Shown: positions 57,044-64,000 of the stretch, piece by piece
How the letters are laid out: each line of letters begins with the position of its first letter
Position numbering within the stretch: the stretch's first letter is position 1
Source of the DNA: Nodularia sphaerocarpa UHCC 0038
GTDB lineage: Bacteria; Cyanobacteriota; Cyanobacteriia; Cyanobacteriales; Nostocaceae
Direction: 5' to 3'
NCBI RefSeq assembly: GCF_022376295.1
Contig: NZ_CP060140.1
Span: forward strand, 3,228,356 to 3,292,355
DNA: 64,000 nucleotides
Notes under the pieces: model-generated
Databases searched by the model: none
What the model saw: the letters and a program-made list of their open reading frames with translations, nothing else
Told to the model about the DNA's origin: nothing
Program-made: the position numbers and the translations under genes

Positions 57044-57392
57044 CGCGTCGGTTACTCATGCTTGGGATGATGAGGATAGAAAGCCAATTCGACCATTCAA
57101 TCTTTGTCTGTCCAAATGGTCGGTGTTTATACCTGTTGCTGTAGAACTGTGCTTTTAAATTTCCAAAGCAAAACCATAAATTCCCTCTTGCTCTGACTTG
57201 AAAATCAAAAGCAGTCGAGTGATAGTTTTCAGTACATGATTCAATATCGAGGCTAAACCAGTCTGACCAAAGAATCTCTGTTCTTCCGAAGCAGGTACAC
57301 CATGTATAATTATCTGGAGTGCCAAAGAAACGTACCAATAACTTTCCAATTTCAAAAATCAGTGTTCCGTTTGAGCTTATCTTTAAATTCAT
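57036..57392 (-). CDS. Unknown protein of two tandem about-50-residue modules
   Basis: 118 residues. Residues 1-52 and about 60-110 are copies of one module: a hydrophobic N-terminal strand (LKISSNGTLIFEIGKL / FDFQVRARGNLWFCFGNL), an R/QFxG/S motif, FGRTEILWSDW / FGQTKIEWSNW, and a hydrophobic end. The same module occurs alone in the 54-residue ORF at 58774-58938. Rich in aromatic residues and Trp. No family recognised and no signal peptide. It overlaps the integrase by 8 bases and its own upstream gene by 4 (ATGA), so it is translationally coupled. Confidence 0.6.
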   Translation of the reverse strand: MNLKISSNGTLIFEIGKLLVRFFGTPDNYTWCTCFGRTEILWSDWFSLDIESCTENYHSTAFDFQVRARGNLWFCFGNLKAQFYSNRYKHRPFGQTKIEWSNWLSILIIPSMSNRRDD

Positions 57393-57712
57393 GTACTCAC
57401 TCCACTTGTAAAATAGCGCCAGTTCTCTTCAGGGTAAATATCATCGAAGAATATATCTTCTAAGCGAAGTTCTTGTGATGAATTCCACTGATTTTCTGAA
57501 TAATCATTCACCCAGTCGGAGACGAACTCAAAATCATTTAAAATTCTTGTCTCGTCATAGTCGCGCACTATTTCCAGTAAATCAGACATATCCAATGGAC
57601 GAGTAATACCATCTGGCAGAAAGTCGCTGCTGAGTTTTGCAATTATTTCGTAGCTTGTAGTGTTGCCTTTGATTCCACTGATACCAGGCATCTTAATTAT
57701 TGTTATTCGCAT
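57389..57712 (-). CDS. Hypothetical island protein, 107 residues
   Basis: Acidic soluble protein starting MRITIIKMPGISG, with clusters of Asp/Glu (EIVRDYDETRILNDFEF, FFDDIYPEENW). No known domain. The end overlaps the 118-residue gene (ATGA), and the start overlaps the preceding gene's end. Function unknown. Confidence 0.55.
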   Translation of the reverse strand: MRITIIKMPGISGIKGNTTSYEIIAKLSSDFLPDGITRPLDMSDLLEIVRDYDETRILNDFEFVSDWVNDYSENQWNSSQELRLEDIFFDDIYPEENWRYFTSGVST

Positions 57713-57939
57713 TCAATTGCTGTTGAGTGATTCACGAAAAAGTAATCTATCATTAATTGCCCTGTTGTCAGACAATCAACGACTTCATCTAGTTGGTCGA
57801 AGTATCTAATAGCTTGCCTCCCATTATTTAGGTGTAGAGCTAAAAGATAGCCGTCTTTTGCCTCATCGAGTTGGTAACCTTTTCGGTATGCCACCTCCTG
57901 AGCAAATCGGAAAGCTAGTCCATACAATATTTTTGGCAT
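57703..57939 (-). CDS. Hypothetical island protein, about 78 residues
   Basis: A helical small protein, MPKILYGLAFRFAQEVAYRK onward. I chose the ATG with TTTAGGA about nine bases upstream; longer frames start at 57969 or 57984 without a ribosome site. The 3' end overlaps the next gene by 10 bases. No family recognised. Confidence 0.5.
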   Translation of the reverse strand: MPKILYGLAFRFAQEVAYRKGYQLDEAKDGYLLALHLNNGRQAIRYFDQLDEVVDCLTTGQLMIDYFFVNHSTAIECE

Positions 57940-58033
57940 TGCTGAAAATCCTAAACATGATAAATTCATATCTGCGTGAGGCAATACATAACGCAGATAT
58001 GCTGAAACTATTGTTAGTCAAGCGACTGACGCT

Positions 58034-58216
58034 TTAGGCTTTATTGTCGAAGCAAACTTTGTAGTTCGATGATCTAGTTAATCGATTCAGGCTGTGTCGG
58101 TGCATTTCGGCTTCGGATTTGGTTCCGAAGCGGGTAACAATCTTAGATAATTCAATCGGCTGGGAGCTAGCCAAAATATGAGATGAGTAAACTATCCAGG
58201 GGTTATTGTTTTCCAT
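58034..58216 (-). CDS. Hypothetical island protein, 60 residues
   Basis: MENNNPWIVYSSHIL onward, polar, with KSEAEMHRHSLNRLTRSSN resembling a short phage-type helical segment often seen in host-takeover-like small proteins. No family recognised; it follows the 66-residue gene by a few bases. Confidence 0.45.
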   Translation of the reverse strand: MENNNPWIVYSSHILASSQPIELSKIVTRFGTKSEAEMHRHSLNRLTRSSNYKVCFDNKA

Positions 58217-58221
58217 TTTTT

Positions 58222-58422
58222 TTATTTGGATAAGTAGATTGAATCGACGATGCAGTTATAGAAAAACTTAGCCTGCTCTCCTTCTAGCCGGAGAAAATTA
58301 TCTCCGGCTTCATCACCTCCAATAAAAGTTATGTAAAGAACACCGTCCATTACTTTGCGGATGTGTGTTATCAAGTTGACGTTGATGATTATGTCGCCGA
58401 GATTTATGAAATTACTGGGCAT
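58222..58422 (-). CDS. Hypothetical island protein, 66 residues
   Basis: MPSNFINLGDIIINVNLITHIRKV onward, alternating strands, and ending SIYLSK. The sequence pattern (short strand, loop GGDEAGDN, amphipathic helix) looks structured. Gene gap of 5 bp to the 60-residue gene and 4 bp to the gene before. Function unknown. Confidence 0.5.
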   Translation of the reverse strand: MPSNFINLGDIIINVNLITHIRKVMDGVLYITFIGGDEAGDNFLRLEGEQAKFFYNCIVDSIYLSK

Positions 58423-58426
58423 TTTT

Positions 58427-58606
58427 TTATCTCCCGCTTGCTCTTGTTGTTGGTTCTGTAACAGAGAATCGAATGTGTCTTGTCTTGTTTTTGTGGAGAG
58501 TGATTTTAGTCACTTCAACTGAAATCAAATATTTACTGATTCTCCACTTGATCCGCAATGATTGAATTTTTGGTTTGCTTTTGGGAACGAGTGTAATTGT
58601 CCTCAT
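58427..58606 (-). CDS. Small basic island protein, 59 residues
   Basis: MRTITLVPKSKPKIQSLRIKW onward, with many Lys and Arg residues, possibly a nucleic acid binder. The start ATG overlaps the stop of the preceding gene as TAATG, which identifies it over the longer TTG-initiated frame reaching to 58696. Function unknown. Confidence 0.5.
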   Translation of the reverse strand: MRTITLVPKSKPKIQSLRIKWRISKYLISVEVTKITLHKNKTRHIRFSVTEPTTRASGR

Positions 58607-58728
58607 TAAATGATTACCAGTATTAGGAGCAAAAGAATTGTGGAAATAACTGAGACAGGAGCAAGTACCGGATGTACTTTGAATAATCCAGCCCAAATAT
58701 TAAGTACATCATTCAAAAATTCATTCAT
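58606..58728 (-). CDS. Small membrane protein, 40 residues
   Basis: MNEFLNDVLNIWAGLF followed by a single hydrophobic helix (LAPVSVISTILLLLILVII), ending at TAA. Too short for common gene finders. The stop overlaps the next start (TAATG), a strong sign that it is real and coupled. Small membrane proteins of such elements often act as holins or regulators, but nothing here shows this. Confidence 0.5.
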   Translation of the reverse strand: MNEFLNDVLNIWAGLFKVHPVLAPVSVISTILLLLILVII

Positions 58729-58773
58729 TTTTTAATCTTTACAACTAAGTGGGGTTTAATCTTTGTGCCTAAA

Positions 58774-58938
58774 TTATTTCCAGTCCCTGTAGGTGACTAT
58801 GCTCAAACAGAGCCAGTCAGAATACTCCATGTATGTTTGTCCGAATGGATAGCCACCTTTTCCTGTCCCGTAGAATCGGAAAGATAGGCTTCCTATTGTC
58901 AAAAAAACGCTTCCTTCTGACGTGATTTTTAAATCCAT
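58774..58938 (-). CDS. Small protein, 54 residues, single copy of the duplicated module
   Basis: ATG to TAA, starting MDLKITSEGSVFLTIG, then RFYGT, YPFGQTYMEYSDWLCLSI and an end in YRDWK. It matches both modules of the 118-residue gene (FGQT, WSDW/YSDW, and RFxGT), so it is a paralogue and surely a protein. It heads the minus-strand small-gene operon. No function known. Confidence 0.6.
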   Translation of the reverse strand: MDLKITSEGSVFLTIGSLSFRFYGTGKGGYPFGQTYMEYSDWLCLSIVTYRDWK

Positions 58939-59290
58939 TGGGTGTTGGGTGTTGGGTATTGGGTATTGGGTATTAGGTATTAGGGATTAGCTCTGGCTGG
59001 TAGATCGTTGATATATGCCTCAATGGCCGGGAGGCTGCCACCTCTCCCCGGTTTGCTTCTGTAACTCAGTCATCATTTACTCGCTAATCATCTGGCAGGT
59101 CTTTTTTTTTGTGCTTTATGGGCTGAAGGCTGCCATCTCTCCAAGGTTTGATGTTTCGCAGGATTCATTGACTGGTCTGTAACAAAAGATTTTGCATTTA
59201 TCAAACCTGATGCTATATTAACTATATGTAAAATCCTTGTCAAGAATTTTATATATGTCTTTTGATTCTGTAAATGTAAAATAGTCTCAA
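58939..59290. other. Divergent regulatory region of the island
   Basis: Between the minus-strand small-gene operon and the RHH-like gene. It holds a heptamer array (TGGGTGT/TGGGTAT, about 58939-58990) and a 24-bp direct repeat at 59032-59055 and 59127-59150. No gene was seen. The promoters of both operons must lie here. Confidence 0.5.
59032..59150. repeat. Two 24-bp direct repeats, 95 bp apart
   Basis: AGGCTGCCA-C/T-CTCTCC-NN-GGTTTG occurs at 59032-59055 and at 59127-59150, with 3 mismatches in 24. They could be binding sites of the RHH-type protein encoded next door. Confidence 0.6.
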
Positions 59291-59307
59291 GCGTTCAATG
59301 AGTAACA

Positions 59308-59699
59308 ATGGCAAGACCCAAGACAACAGCAGAAGATGTGAGGACTGTCACCTTGAGACTGAGCCTCTCATCATGGAATCGGCTTCAATCAATAGCACAA
59401 TCACTGGGGCTGAGTCGGTCGCAGTTAGTCGAGAAGATAGGGGACGAGGACATCTCTCTGGGCAACTTACCTCAGTCAGAGACACAACTCCTGGGAAAAT
59501 CCTAGAGCGCCTTGAAGCACTTGAAGCTCAACATTTAGAATATGTCCATTCCCACCAAGCCCGGTTAAAGGCGCGGCTGGGCGAAAGCGAACAAGCTGAA
59601 AACGAATTTAAGAGAGAGTCAAATCAGATAAAAAGTGATATTTATCACTTAGCTTCTGCAAGCAGAGAGACAAACGGGAACGGACATACTAAAAACTAA
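59308..59699 (+). CDS. RHH-type DNA-binding protein, joined to a coiled-coil tail by a probable -1 frameshift
   Basis: Frame 1 (59308-59505) reads MARPKTTAEDVRTVTLRLSL, then SSWNRLQSIAQSLGLSRSQL, which resembles cyanobacterial ribbon-helix-helix or CopG-like regulators, and stops at QLLGKS. Just before that stop lies the heptamer G GGA AAA (59493-59499), a standard X XXY YYZ slippery site. A -1 slip continues into ILERLEALEAQHLEYVH and a charged coiled coil, ending at 59699. The fusion would be 130 residues. The short 65-residue form is also possible. A single-base deletion in a formerly continuous gene would look the same. A terminator follows directly. Confidence 0.55.
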
Positions 59700-59729
59700 A
59701 ACCTGTCACACCATTGATGTGACAGGTTT
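59699..59729 (+). terminator. Rho-independent terminator
   Basis: A 12-bp perfect stem AAACCTGTCACA / TGTGACAGGTTT with a 7-base loop, followed by TTC. It starts at the last base of the RHH-gene stop codon. A strong intrinsic terminator. Confidence 0.8.
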
Positions 59730-59746
59730 TTCTTGTGTTAATAGAG

Positions 59747-60037
59747 CTAGTCTATCTGGGATTGCGAATCATCAAAAGGAGAATCTGTCTCATCTGGGAT
59801 AAATTCCAAACGGAATCTTAGCCGCCCCTTCTGCCATTTACCTTTTTGCATTTGTAACACTTCAGCTTCCGCCCCTTCCTGGCTAAACCATGCTACGTGC
59901 TTGCTGGAGTGACCATTAGCGCCTCTATTGGCAAAAGTTTTAACCTCCTTCATTAAGTCACCGATCTTTAATGTTGGGCATGAACCAAACACCGCCATCG
60001 GAAGACAAACTACATCATCGTCATTCAAATCGCTCAT
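59747..60037 (-). CDS. KGK-domain protein
   Basis: 96 residues, starting MSDLNDDDVVCLPMAVFG. It ends in the phrase KGKWQKGRLRFRLEFIPDE, the KGK signature of a cyanobacteria-specific family of unknown function. KGK proteins are common on plasmids and islands. Convergent with the RHH gene across the terminator. No enzymatic motif. Confidence 0.75.
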   Translation of the reverse strand: MSDLNDDDVVCLPMAVFGSCPTLKIGDLMKEVKTFANRGANGHSSKHVAWFSQEGAEAEVLQMQKGKWQKGRLRFRLEFIPDETDSPFDDSQSQID

Positions 60038-60215
60038 TTTAGTTTATTCCGATCACAACAAGCAGGTCAGCGCCAACTGACCCGCTTTCCTAGCATTCCC
60101 ACACTCAATTAGTACATTCCCAAAAGATAGGTAGATATATATTCGCTGCCACATCTCTAAACATAGGGGTAAATCCACCACCACCCACCACCGCCTTATA
60201 TAGCAAGGGTTCCAG

Positions 60216-60323
60216 CCACCACCCAATCCACCACCCAATCCACCACCCAATCCACCACCCAATCCACCACCCAATCCACCACCCAATCCACCACCCAATC
60301 CACCACCCAATCCACCACCCAAT
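60216..60323. repeat. Nine exact tandem 12-bp repeats upstream of the primase gene (iteron-like)
   Basis: The unit CCACCACCCAAT is repeated nine times without error over 108 bp, ending 34 bp before the primase-helicase start. The minus strand reads ATTGGGTGGTGG. Repeated direct units beside a replication gene are typical of replication origins (iterons). Repeats with the same GGGTGGTGG core and the same 12-bp period occur inside the gene. Confidence 0.75.
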
Positions 60324-60357
60324 CCAAAAATTATTAAATCCAGGGCAAAGCTATAAT

Positions 60358-63300
60358 ATGGTTACGCGCAAAAAAAATGGGGAAGCGTCAACTTCACCCA
60401 CAAGAAAAAATAAAACTTGTACTACTATTGTAGCACAAGAAGCCCCTCAGACTAAGCTACAGCAGGACTTTCAGGGAAACGACGATTCGCGCAGCGCAAA
60501 TAAATTTACCGACTTTGAAGACTTCAAATTATTTGTAAAAAATACCTTCATTGAAGGAAGTGCGATCGCCCCTGAACTTTACGCTACAGCTGTAGAGTTT
60601 CACGAGGACATCGAGTGGAGTGACGGTATGACGGTAGAAACACCAATCCACGATGAGTTGGGATGGTACTTTGCTCGGTTCACTCGCGAAGTTAGAAAAT
60701 CCATATATGCTGCTTTTCTCAGGAATGAAGATGGTAGCTTGTGGCAAGCGATAGTTTCTCTACCCGATGAGAAGAGAGACCGCCCATATCGCTATATGGC
60801 TCCGAACAAGAATGGCGATAGAGCATTCATGCCACCAATCCCCACAAGCATTAGGAAAAAGATTGCATCGAGGTATGGCGTGGACGTGCCGATGGATGGG
60901 AGTTTCTGGGATTGGGTAGCAACCGCCAAAATCCCACGAATCATTACTGAGGGGGCAAAAAAAGGATTAGCAGCACTAACTCAGGGGTATTGCGCGATCG
61001 CACTTTATGGATGTCGCTGCGGCGCTGGCAAGTCCAAAGATGACGATGGCATTGATCTAGAACCGCGACTAACTTCAGACCTAGAACGGCTGGCAGTAGA
61101 AAATTCTATTTGGCTGTTGGGGATGGATCGCGACGATTCCCACAAGGCTAAGATTTCAGTTGGAAAGGGTAAGAAGAGCTTAACTGAAGCCTTGAAAACT
61201 GTTTGTAATCCCTACATTGAAGATATTGTATGGAGGACAGAACAAGGTAAGGGGATTGATGACTTGATTGTGAATAACGGATCAGGTGCTTTTGACCGGG
61301 CTTACTCAGATGCGATCGCCCGACTTGAGAAAAAATTTAAGACCGGGACACCAGGACAATATGACGAACCAGAGAAAAAGAAAAACCTGCCACCCGACCA
61401 ACAAGCCAAAAAAATAGCTGAAGATTACCGCCACTCCCTAGCGTTTAACGACGAAACCAAGTCCTGGATGAGATACGAGGCGGATTCCCCCGGCGTATGG
61501 TCGCCTGAGTCTAACGAGTTTATGGAGTCGATTGTCTACAAAATACTCGGTAGCGAGAACGTAGAAAACTTTGGCTCTGATTACATCTCCAACGTACTCA
61601 AACTACTCCGGCATGAACTGATCGAGCGGCGATGGAATGAAGTCTCACCCCGCGAGTGGCTACCGTTCACCAATGGAGTAGTTGAAATTAGTACGGGTAA
61701 ACTACACAAGCACTCACCAGGATATCGCCTCACCTGGACACTACCCCGCGACTACTCTGATATTCCAGGTAAGTGGGACAATATCAATAATTTCTTAGAA
61801 CACTTAGCAGACGGCAATCCCGACATCAAGGAATTGCTAATCTGTTTCTGTAATGCCGTAATCAAAGGGCGATACGACCTGCAAAAGTTTATGCACCTGA
61901 TTGGGCTTGGCGGAACTGGTAAGGGAACTTTCGCCAGATTGGTAACTGAACTGATTGGACAGCAAAACATATTAGTTACTAACCTGCAAGTCTGGTGTAC
62001 AAACCAATTTGAGGGATATAACGCCTTTGGCAAACGGCTGGTCATCTTCCCGGACGAAGATCCATACAAAGGTGGTATTGGGCGATTTTTATCCTTAACC
62101 GGTGAGGACAAGATTAGGGCTGAAGAGAAACGCAAGAAAAGTTTTAATTTTGACTACCAGGGGATGACCCTGGTCTGTTCTAACTTCCCCATTTTTACTG
62201 GTGGTAGTAGTAGCCGCGCCAAACGCAGAACAATTACAGTACCGTGTAACAAACGGGTGGCAGAACGGCAACGGAAAGAATTATCCAAGGTGTTTGAGCC
62301 AGAGATATCAGCATTTACCCTTTATTTACTTAGCCTTGACGACGATCACGTTTCCCGTGTGATGAAGGGTGAGAAGGAGATTCCGCAATGTACCCTGGAG
62401 TTCTGGGAAAACCAAATGAAGGGTGATTCAGTGTCTTCATGGATCAACGACTGCATTGTGTACGACATCAATGCCTTAACCCCAGTTGGGAATGACCGCA
62501 ACGAAGGAAATAACGGTACACCATATACCCTGTTTGGTTCTTACGTGTCGCACTGTTTAAAAACTGGAGGTTCACCCAAATCCAGCCGAACATTTTCGCC
62601 TGACCTAATTGAAACTTGCCAGACCATATTGAATTGGACCATTCAGAAGGAAATAAACAAAAAAGGCACATTTATCAGGGGTTTGAGGCTTCGAGTGCCT
62701 GGACTCGATGAAGAAATCCCCACTTATGACCACTGGCTAAATCAGAGAATATCCGCCGATGATATTCAAGGTGATATTCAAGGTGATATATCGGGTGATA
62801 TATCGGGTGGTGGGTCGGGTGGTGGGTCGGGTGGTGGGTCGGGTGGTGGGTCGGAACCCTTGCCCAGTAAGGATGGTGGTGGATTAGGGGAAAACACCCC
62901 TATGTTTAGAGATATCCCAGAAGATATATCGACCTATATATCTCAACCGACCACAACTGATATCCAGCCCAATCAACAAAATACCCGGATGGATATCGTC
63001 CCTGGCGATAAAGTTCTTTCCTCTCACCCCCTATCGATGGGGCAGGTTTTTGAAGTCCTGAAGTACCCATACCCTGGTAATCAATATGAGGGAGGAGATG
63101 ATTATAAATTTGTTATCACAAGCGACAATCGGGTTATAGGCATTCAATTTCTTGAAAAAATCTCTCCTCCCTCTGAACCACTTTCAGCCAAGTTCAAAGC
63201 TGGGGATAAAGTTGTGGTACTGTTTCACGAGAAAATGCCCCATTTGATAGGAACAACCCAAACAGTCTTAGCTTTGGGGAATGTATCAGTAAAATTTGAA

Positions 63301-63696
63301 AGCGGGGAATACGCTGTCAGCTATGACGATATTTGTCATGTGGAGGACAACCCTATGGTTCGCGGTTGCCCTGATATCAGGGTAGGGGGAATTTATTACG
63401 CGACATCACTCAAATCGCAAATCAAGCCCAAAAGATTCATTTCTACTAGAGAAGAATGGATTTGCTCCATGCCTGGGGACAGCTTTCAAGAAGTAACTGT
63501 TTTGAGTAAGGACATATTTGCCACAGAGACTTCTCCTAAGTCGAAGTTTAAAGAACATGACACGGTGGAAGTGATCGGAAAACCTCGGAAAGGTAAAAGG
63601 GGAGTGATTGACAAGATAGACCATCTTGTTTGGGTAAGATTTCCGGGACAGACAATATCCTTTAGCTACTACTCCCACCAATTAAAATCCATATAA
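60358..63696 (+). CDS. Primase-helicase (DUF3854-like Toprim plus SF3/D5-type helicase) with C-terminal SH3-like repeats
   Basis: 1112 residues. The N-terminal third has a Toprim/DUF3854-like part (ITEGAKKGLAAL, ALYGCRCGAGK, LLGMDRDDSH). The middle is a superfamily 3 helicase: Walker A GLGGTGKGTF (about 520), Walker B IFPDEDP, sensor VCSNFP. A repetitive linker follows (GDIQ/GDIS/GGGS units, about 801-832), then three SH3/KOW-like repeats (GDKV, GDKVVV, HDTVEV). It would prime and unwind DNA for replication of the island. The start ATG lies at a TATAAT (60352-60357) and has no good ribosome site; the transcript probably starts further upstream. No closely similar named protein was identified. 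Confidence 0.82.
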   Translation: MVTRKKNGEASTSPTRKNKTCTTIVAQEAPQTKLQQDFQGNDDSRSANKFTDFEDFKLFVKNTFIEGSAIAPELYATAVEFHEDIEWSDGMTVETPIHDELGWYFARFTREVRKSIYAAFLRNEDGSLWQAIVSLPDEKRDRPYRYMAPNKNGDRAFMPPIPTSIRKKIASRYGVDVPMDGSFWDWVATAKIPRIITEGAKKGLAALTQGYCAIALYGCRCGAGKSKDDDGIDLEPRLTSDLERLAVENSIWLLGMDRDDSHKAKISVGKGKKSLTEALKTVCNPYIEDIVWRTEQGKGIDDLIVNNGSGAFDRAYSDAIARLEKKFKTGTPGQYDEPEKKKNLPPDQQAKKIAEDYRHSLAFNDETKSWMRYEADSPGVWSPESNEFMESIVYKILGSENVENFGSDYISNVLKLLRHELIERRWNEVSPREWLPFTNGVVEISTGKLHKHSPGYRLTWTLPRDYSDIPGKWDNINNFLEHLADGNPDIKELLICFCNAVIKGRYDLQKFMHLIGLGGTGKGTFARLVTELIGQQNILVTNLQVWCTNQFEGYNAFGKRLVIFPDEDPYKGGIGRFLSLTGEDKIRAEEKRKKSFNFDYQGMTLVCSNFPIFTGGSSSRAKRRTITVPCNKRVAERQRKELSKVFEPEISAFTLYLLSLDDDHVSRVMKGEKEIPQCTLEFWENQMKGDSVSSWINDCIVYDINALTPVGNDRNEGNNGTPYTLFGSYVSHCLKTGGSPKSSRTFSPDLIETCQTILNWTIQKEINKKGTFIRGLRLRVPGLDEEIPTYDHWLNQRISADDIQGDIQGDISGDISGGGSGGGSGGGSGGGSEPLPSKDGGGLGENTPMFRDIPEDISTYISQPTTTDIQPNQQNTRMDIVPGDKVLSSHPLSMGQVFEVLKYPYPGNQYEGGDDYKFVITSDNRVIGIQFLEKISPPSEPLSAKFKAGDKVVVLFHEKMPHLIGTTQTVLALGNVSVKFESGEYAVSYDDICHVEDNPMVRGCPDIRVGGIYYATSLKSQIKPKRFISTREEWICSMPGDSFQEVTVLSKDIFATETSPKSKFKEHDTVEVIGKPRKGKRGVIDKIDHLVWVRFPGQTISFSYYSHQLKSI
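62758..62853 (+). repeat. Eight 12-bp coding repeats inside the primase-helicase gene
   Basis: Units of 12 bp code DDIQ, GDIQ, GDIS, GDIS and four GGGS. The last four read GGTGGTGGGTCG, sharing the GGGTGGTGG core with the upstream iterons. They form a flexible (GGGS)4 linker between the helicase and the SH3-like part. Confidence 0.8.
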
Positions 63697-63698
63697 AA

Positions 63699-63730
63699 AC
63701 CAGGGGAGGTGCGATCGCACCTCCCCTGGT
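63699..63730. terminator. 32-bp perfect palindrome between convergent genes
   Basis: ACCAGGGGAGGTGCGA and its exact reverse complement, containing a HIP1 site at the centre. It lies 3 bp after the primase stop and 26 bp before the 3' end of the next, minus-strand gene, so it suits a bidirectional terminator. No long T-run. Confidence 0.6.
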
Positions 63731-63756
63731 CAATTAAGTATGTGGTAATTGTTTGA

Positions 63757-63972
63757 TTACCTTTGCCTATCCAGCTTCTCCTCTAACCGACTAAATCGGG
63801 TATCCCACCTTTCTTGCTCCCACTGCTTTCGCTGAAAAAGTAAATTAATTTTGCTGTCAATTTCGAGGGTTTTTTGGTGTGTCCTATTGTCTGCCTTGTT
63901 GATTGTGACAACAAGTAGAACAAAGGCAGCGATCGCGATCGCTAAGTTCCACGCCTCCTGAACATTAATCAT
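63757..63972 (-). CDS. Small membrane protein with coiled-coil tail, 71 residues
   Basis: One hydrophobic helix near the N-terminus (LAIAIAAFVLLVVTI, about 9-23) followed by a charged coiled coil (KTLEIDSKINLLFQRKQWEQ, then RLEEKLDRQR). It begins MINVQEAWN, with its tail cytoplasmic by the positive-inside rule. Similar TM-plus-coil proteins occur in cyanobacterial phages and plasmids as possible holin- or spanin-like proteins, but that is only an analogy. The last gene in the window. Confidence 0.6.
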   Translation of the reverse strand: MINVQEAWNLAIAIAAFVLLVVTINKADNRTHQKTLEIDSKINLLFQRKQWEQERWDTRFSRLEEKLDRQR

Positions 63973-64000
63973 TTTTTTTTGCTTGAACTTACGAAGATAT

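Larger units (their letters stand above)
55820..64000. mobile_element. Integrase/primase-type genomic island (right end outside window)
   Basis: From the integrase at 55865 onward, the genes are mostly tiny, unrecognised and densely packed. A tyrosine integrase, an RHH-type protein, a KGK protein and a large primase-helicase are present, with no housekeeping gene. No phage structural genes are visible in the 8 kb seen. The left boundary is inferred from gene content; I found no att repeat and no adjacent tRNA. It is likely an integrative plasmid or phage satellite-like element. Confidence 0.65.

Noticed and set aside
58606..58696. Longer TTG-initiated form of the 59-residue island protein
   Set aside because: The ATG at 58606 overlaps the stop of the 40-residue membrane gene (TAATG), which is a better start.
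59298..59505. N-terminal part of the other frame across the RHH gene (MSNNGKTQD...)
   Set aside because: Its first about 65 codons look like a shadow of the RHH frame; only the later coiled-coil part looks like a true protein.
60053..60322. An open frame on the minus strand reading repeated GGGL units
   Set aside because: It is only the translation of the 12-bp iteron-like array; no real protein features outside it.
1..64000. tRNA or rRNA genes and riboswitches
   Set aside because: I looked for cloverleaf-type sequences, especially next to the integrase, and for known riboswitch motifs, and recognised none by eye.

Overview
The window comes from a cyanobacterium, most likely a filamentous, heterocyst-forming one (Nostocales). 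The evidence is the very frequent GCGATCGC (HIP1) octamer, the panC-cmk and cobA-hemD fusions, a pixGHIJL phototaxis cluster with a four-GAF receptor, a paired set of flavodiiron genes, KGK and PatA-type proteins, and intergenic heptamer and decamer tandem repeats. Coding density is that of a chromosome. I recognised no tRNA, rRNA or CRISPR array.

Layout: (1) 1-2.7 kb, the 3' part of a peptide or bacteriocin-type ABC exporter with its HlyD adaptor. (2) 2.9-8.1 kb, PBP2 and a polyamine importer (potA, potD, potB, with no potC). (3) 8.16-22.2 kb, a minus-strand five-gene operon: a 3.45-thousand-residue NRPS-PKS (A-NMT-PCP-KS-AT-DH-ER-KR-ACP-TE), a gamma-butyrobetaine-hydroxylase-like dioxygenase, an HD-domain di-iron oxygenase, a small methyltransferase and an EgtB-type sulfoxide synthase, with 7-25 bp gaps. 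(4) 22.5-22.8 kb, a graveyard with a transposase fragment and a histidine-kinase tail. (5) 22.9-32.5 kb, a phototaxis operon. (6) 33-55.8 kb, mainly housekeeping and stress genes (PEP-CTERM-like repeat protein, Usp, CoaE, CobA-HemD, two Flv proteins, MltA, PHP phosphoesterase, PurM, FeSOD, PanC-Cmk, RlpA, glutaminase, amidohydrolase), separated by small palindromic or MITE-like repeats. (7) 55.86 kb to the right edge, a mobile island with a tyrosine integrase, a stack of very small unknown genes, a ribbon-helix-helix-type gene with a probable -1 frameshift, a KGK protein, an array of nine 12-bp repeats, and a 1112-residue primase-helicase.

The two most interesting systems are the biosynthetic operon and the island. 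In the operon, one amino acid would be loaded and N-methylated, extended by a fully reduced C2 unit and released as a 4-(methylamino) acid. The methyltransferase could complete a betaine, the dioxygenase could hydroxylate it next to the amine, and the HD oxygenase and EgtB homologue could act after that. I know of no described product for this gene combination; the chemistry is inference from family functions. The island has an integrase and a primase-helicase but no visible phage structural genes, so it resembles an integrative plasmid or a phage satellite. It contains several genes that a length cut-off hides (54, 40 and 59 residues) and a slippery heptamer joining two reading frames.
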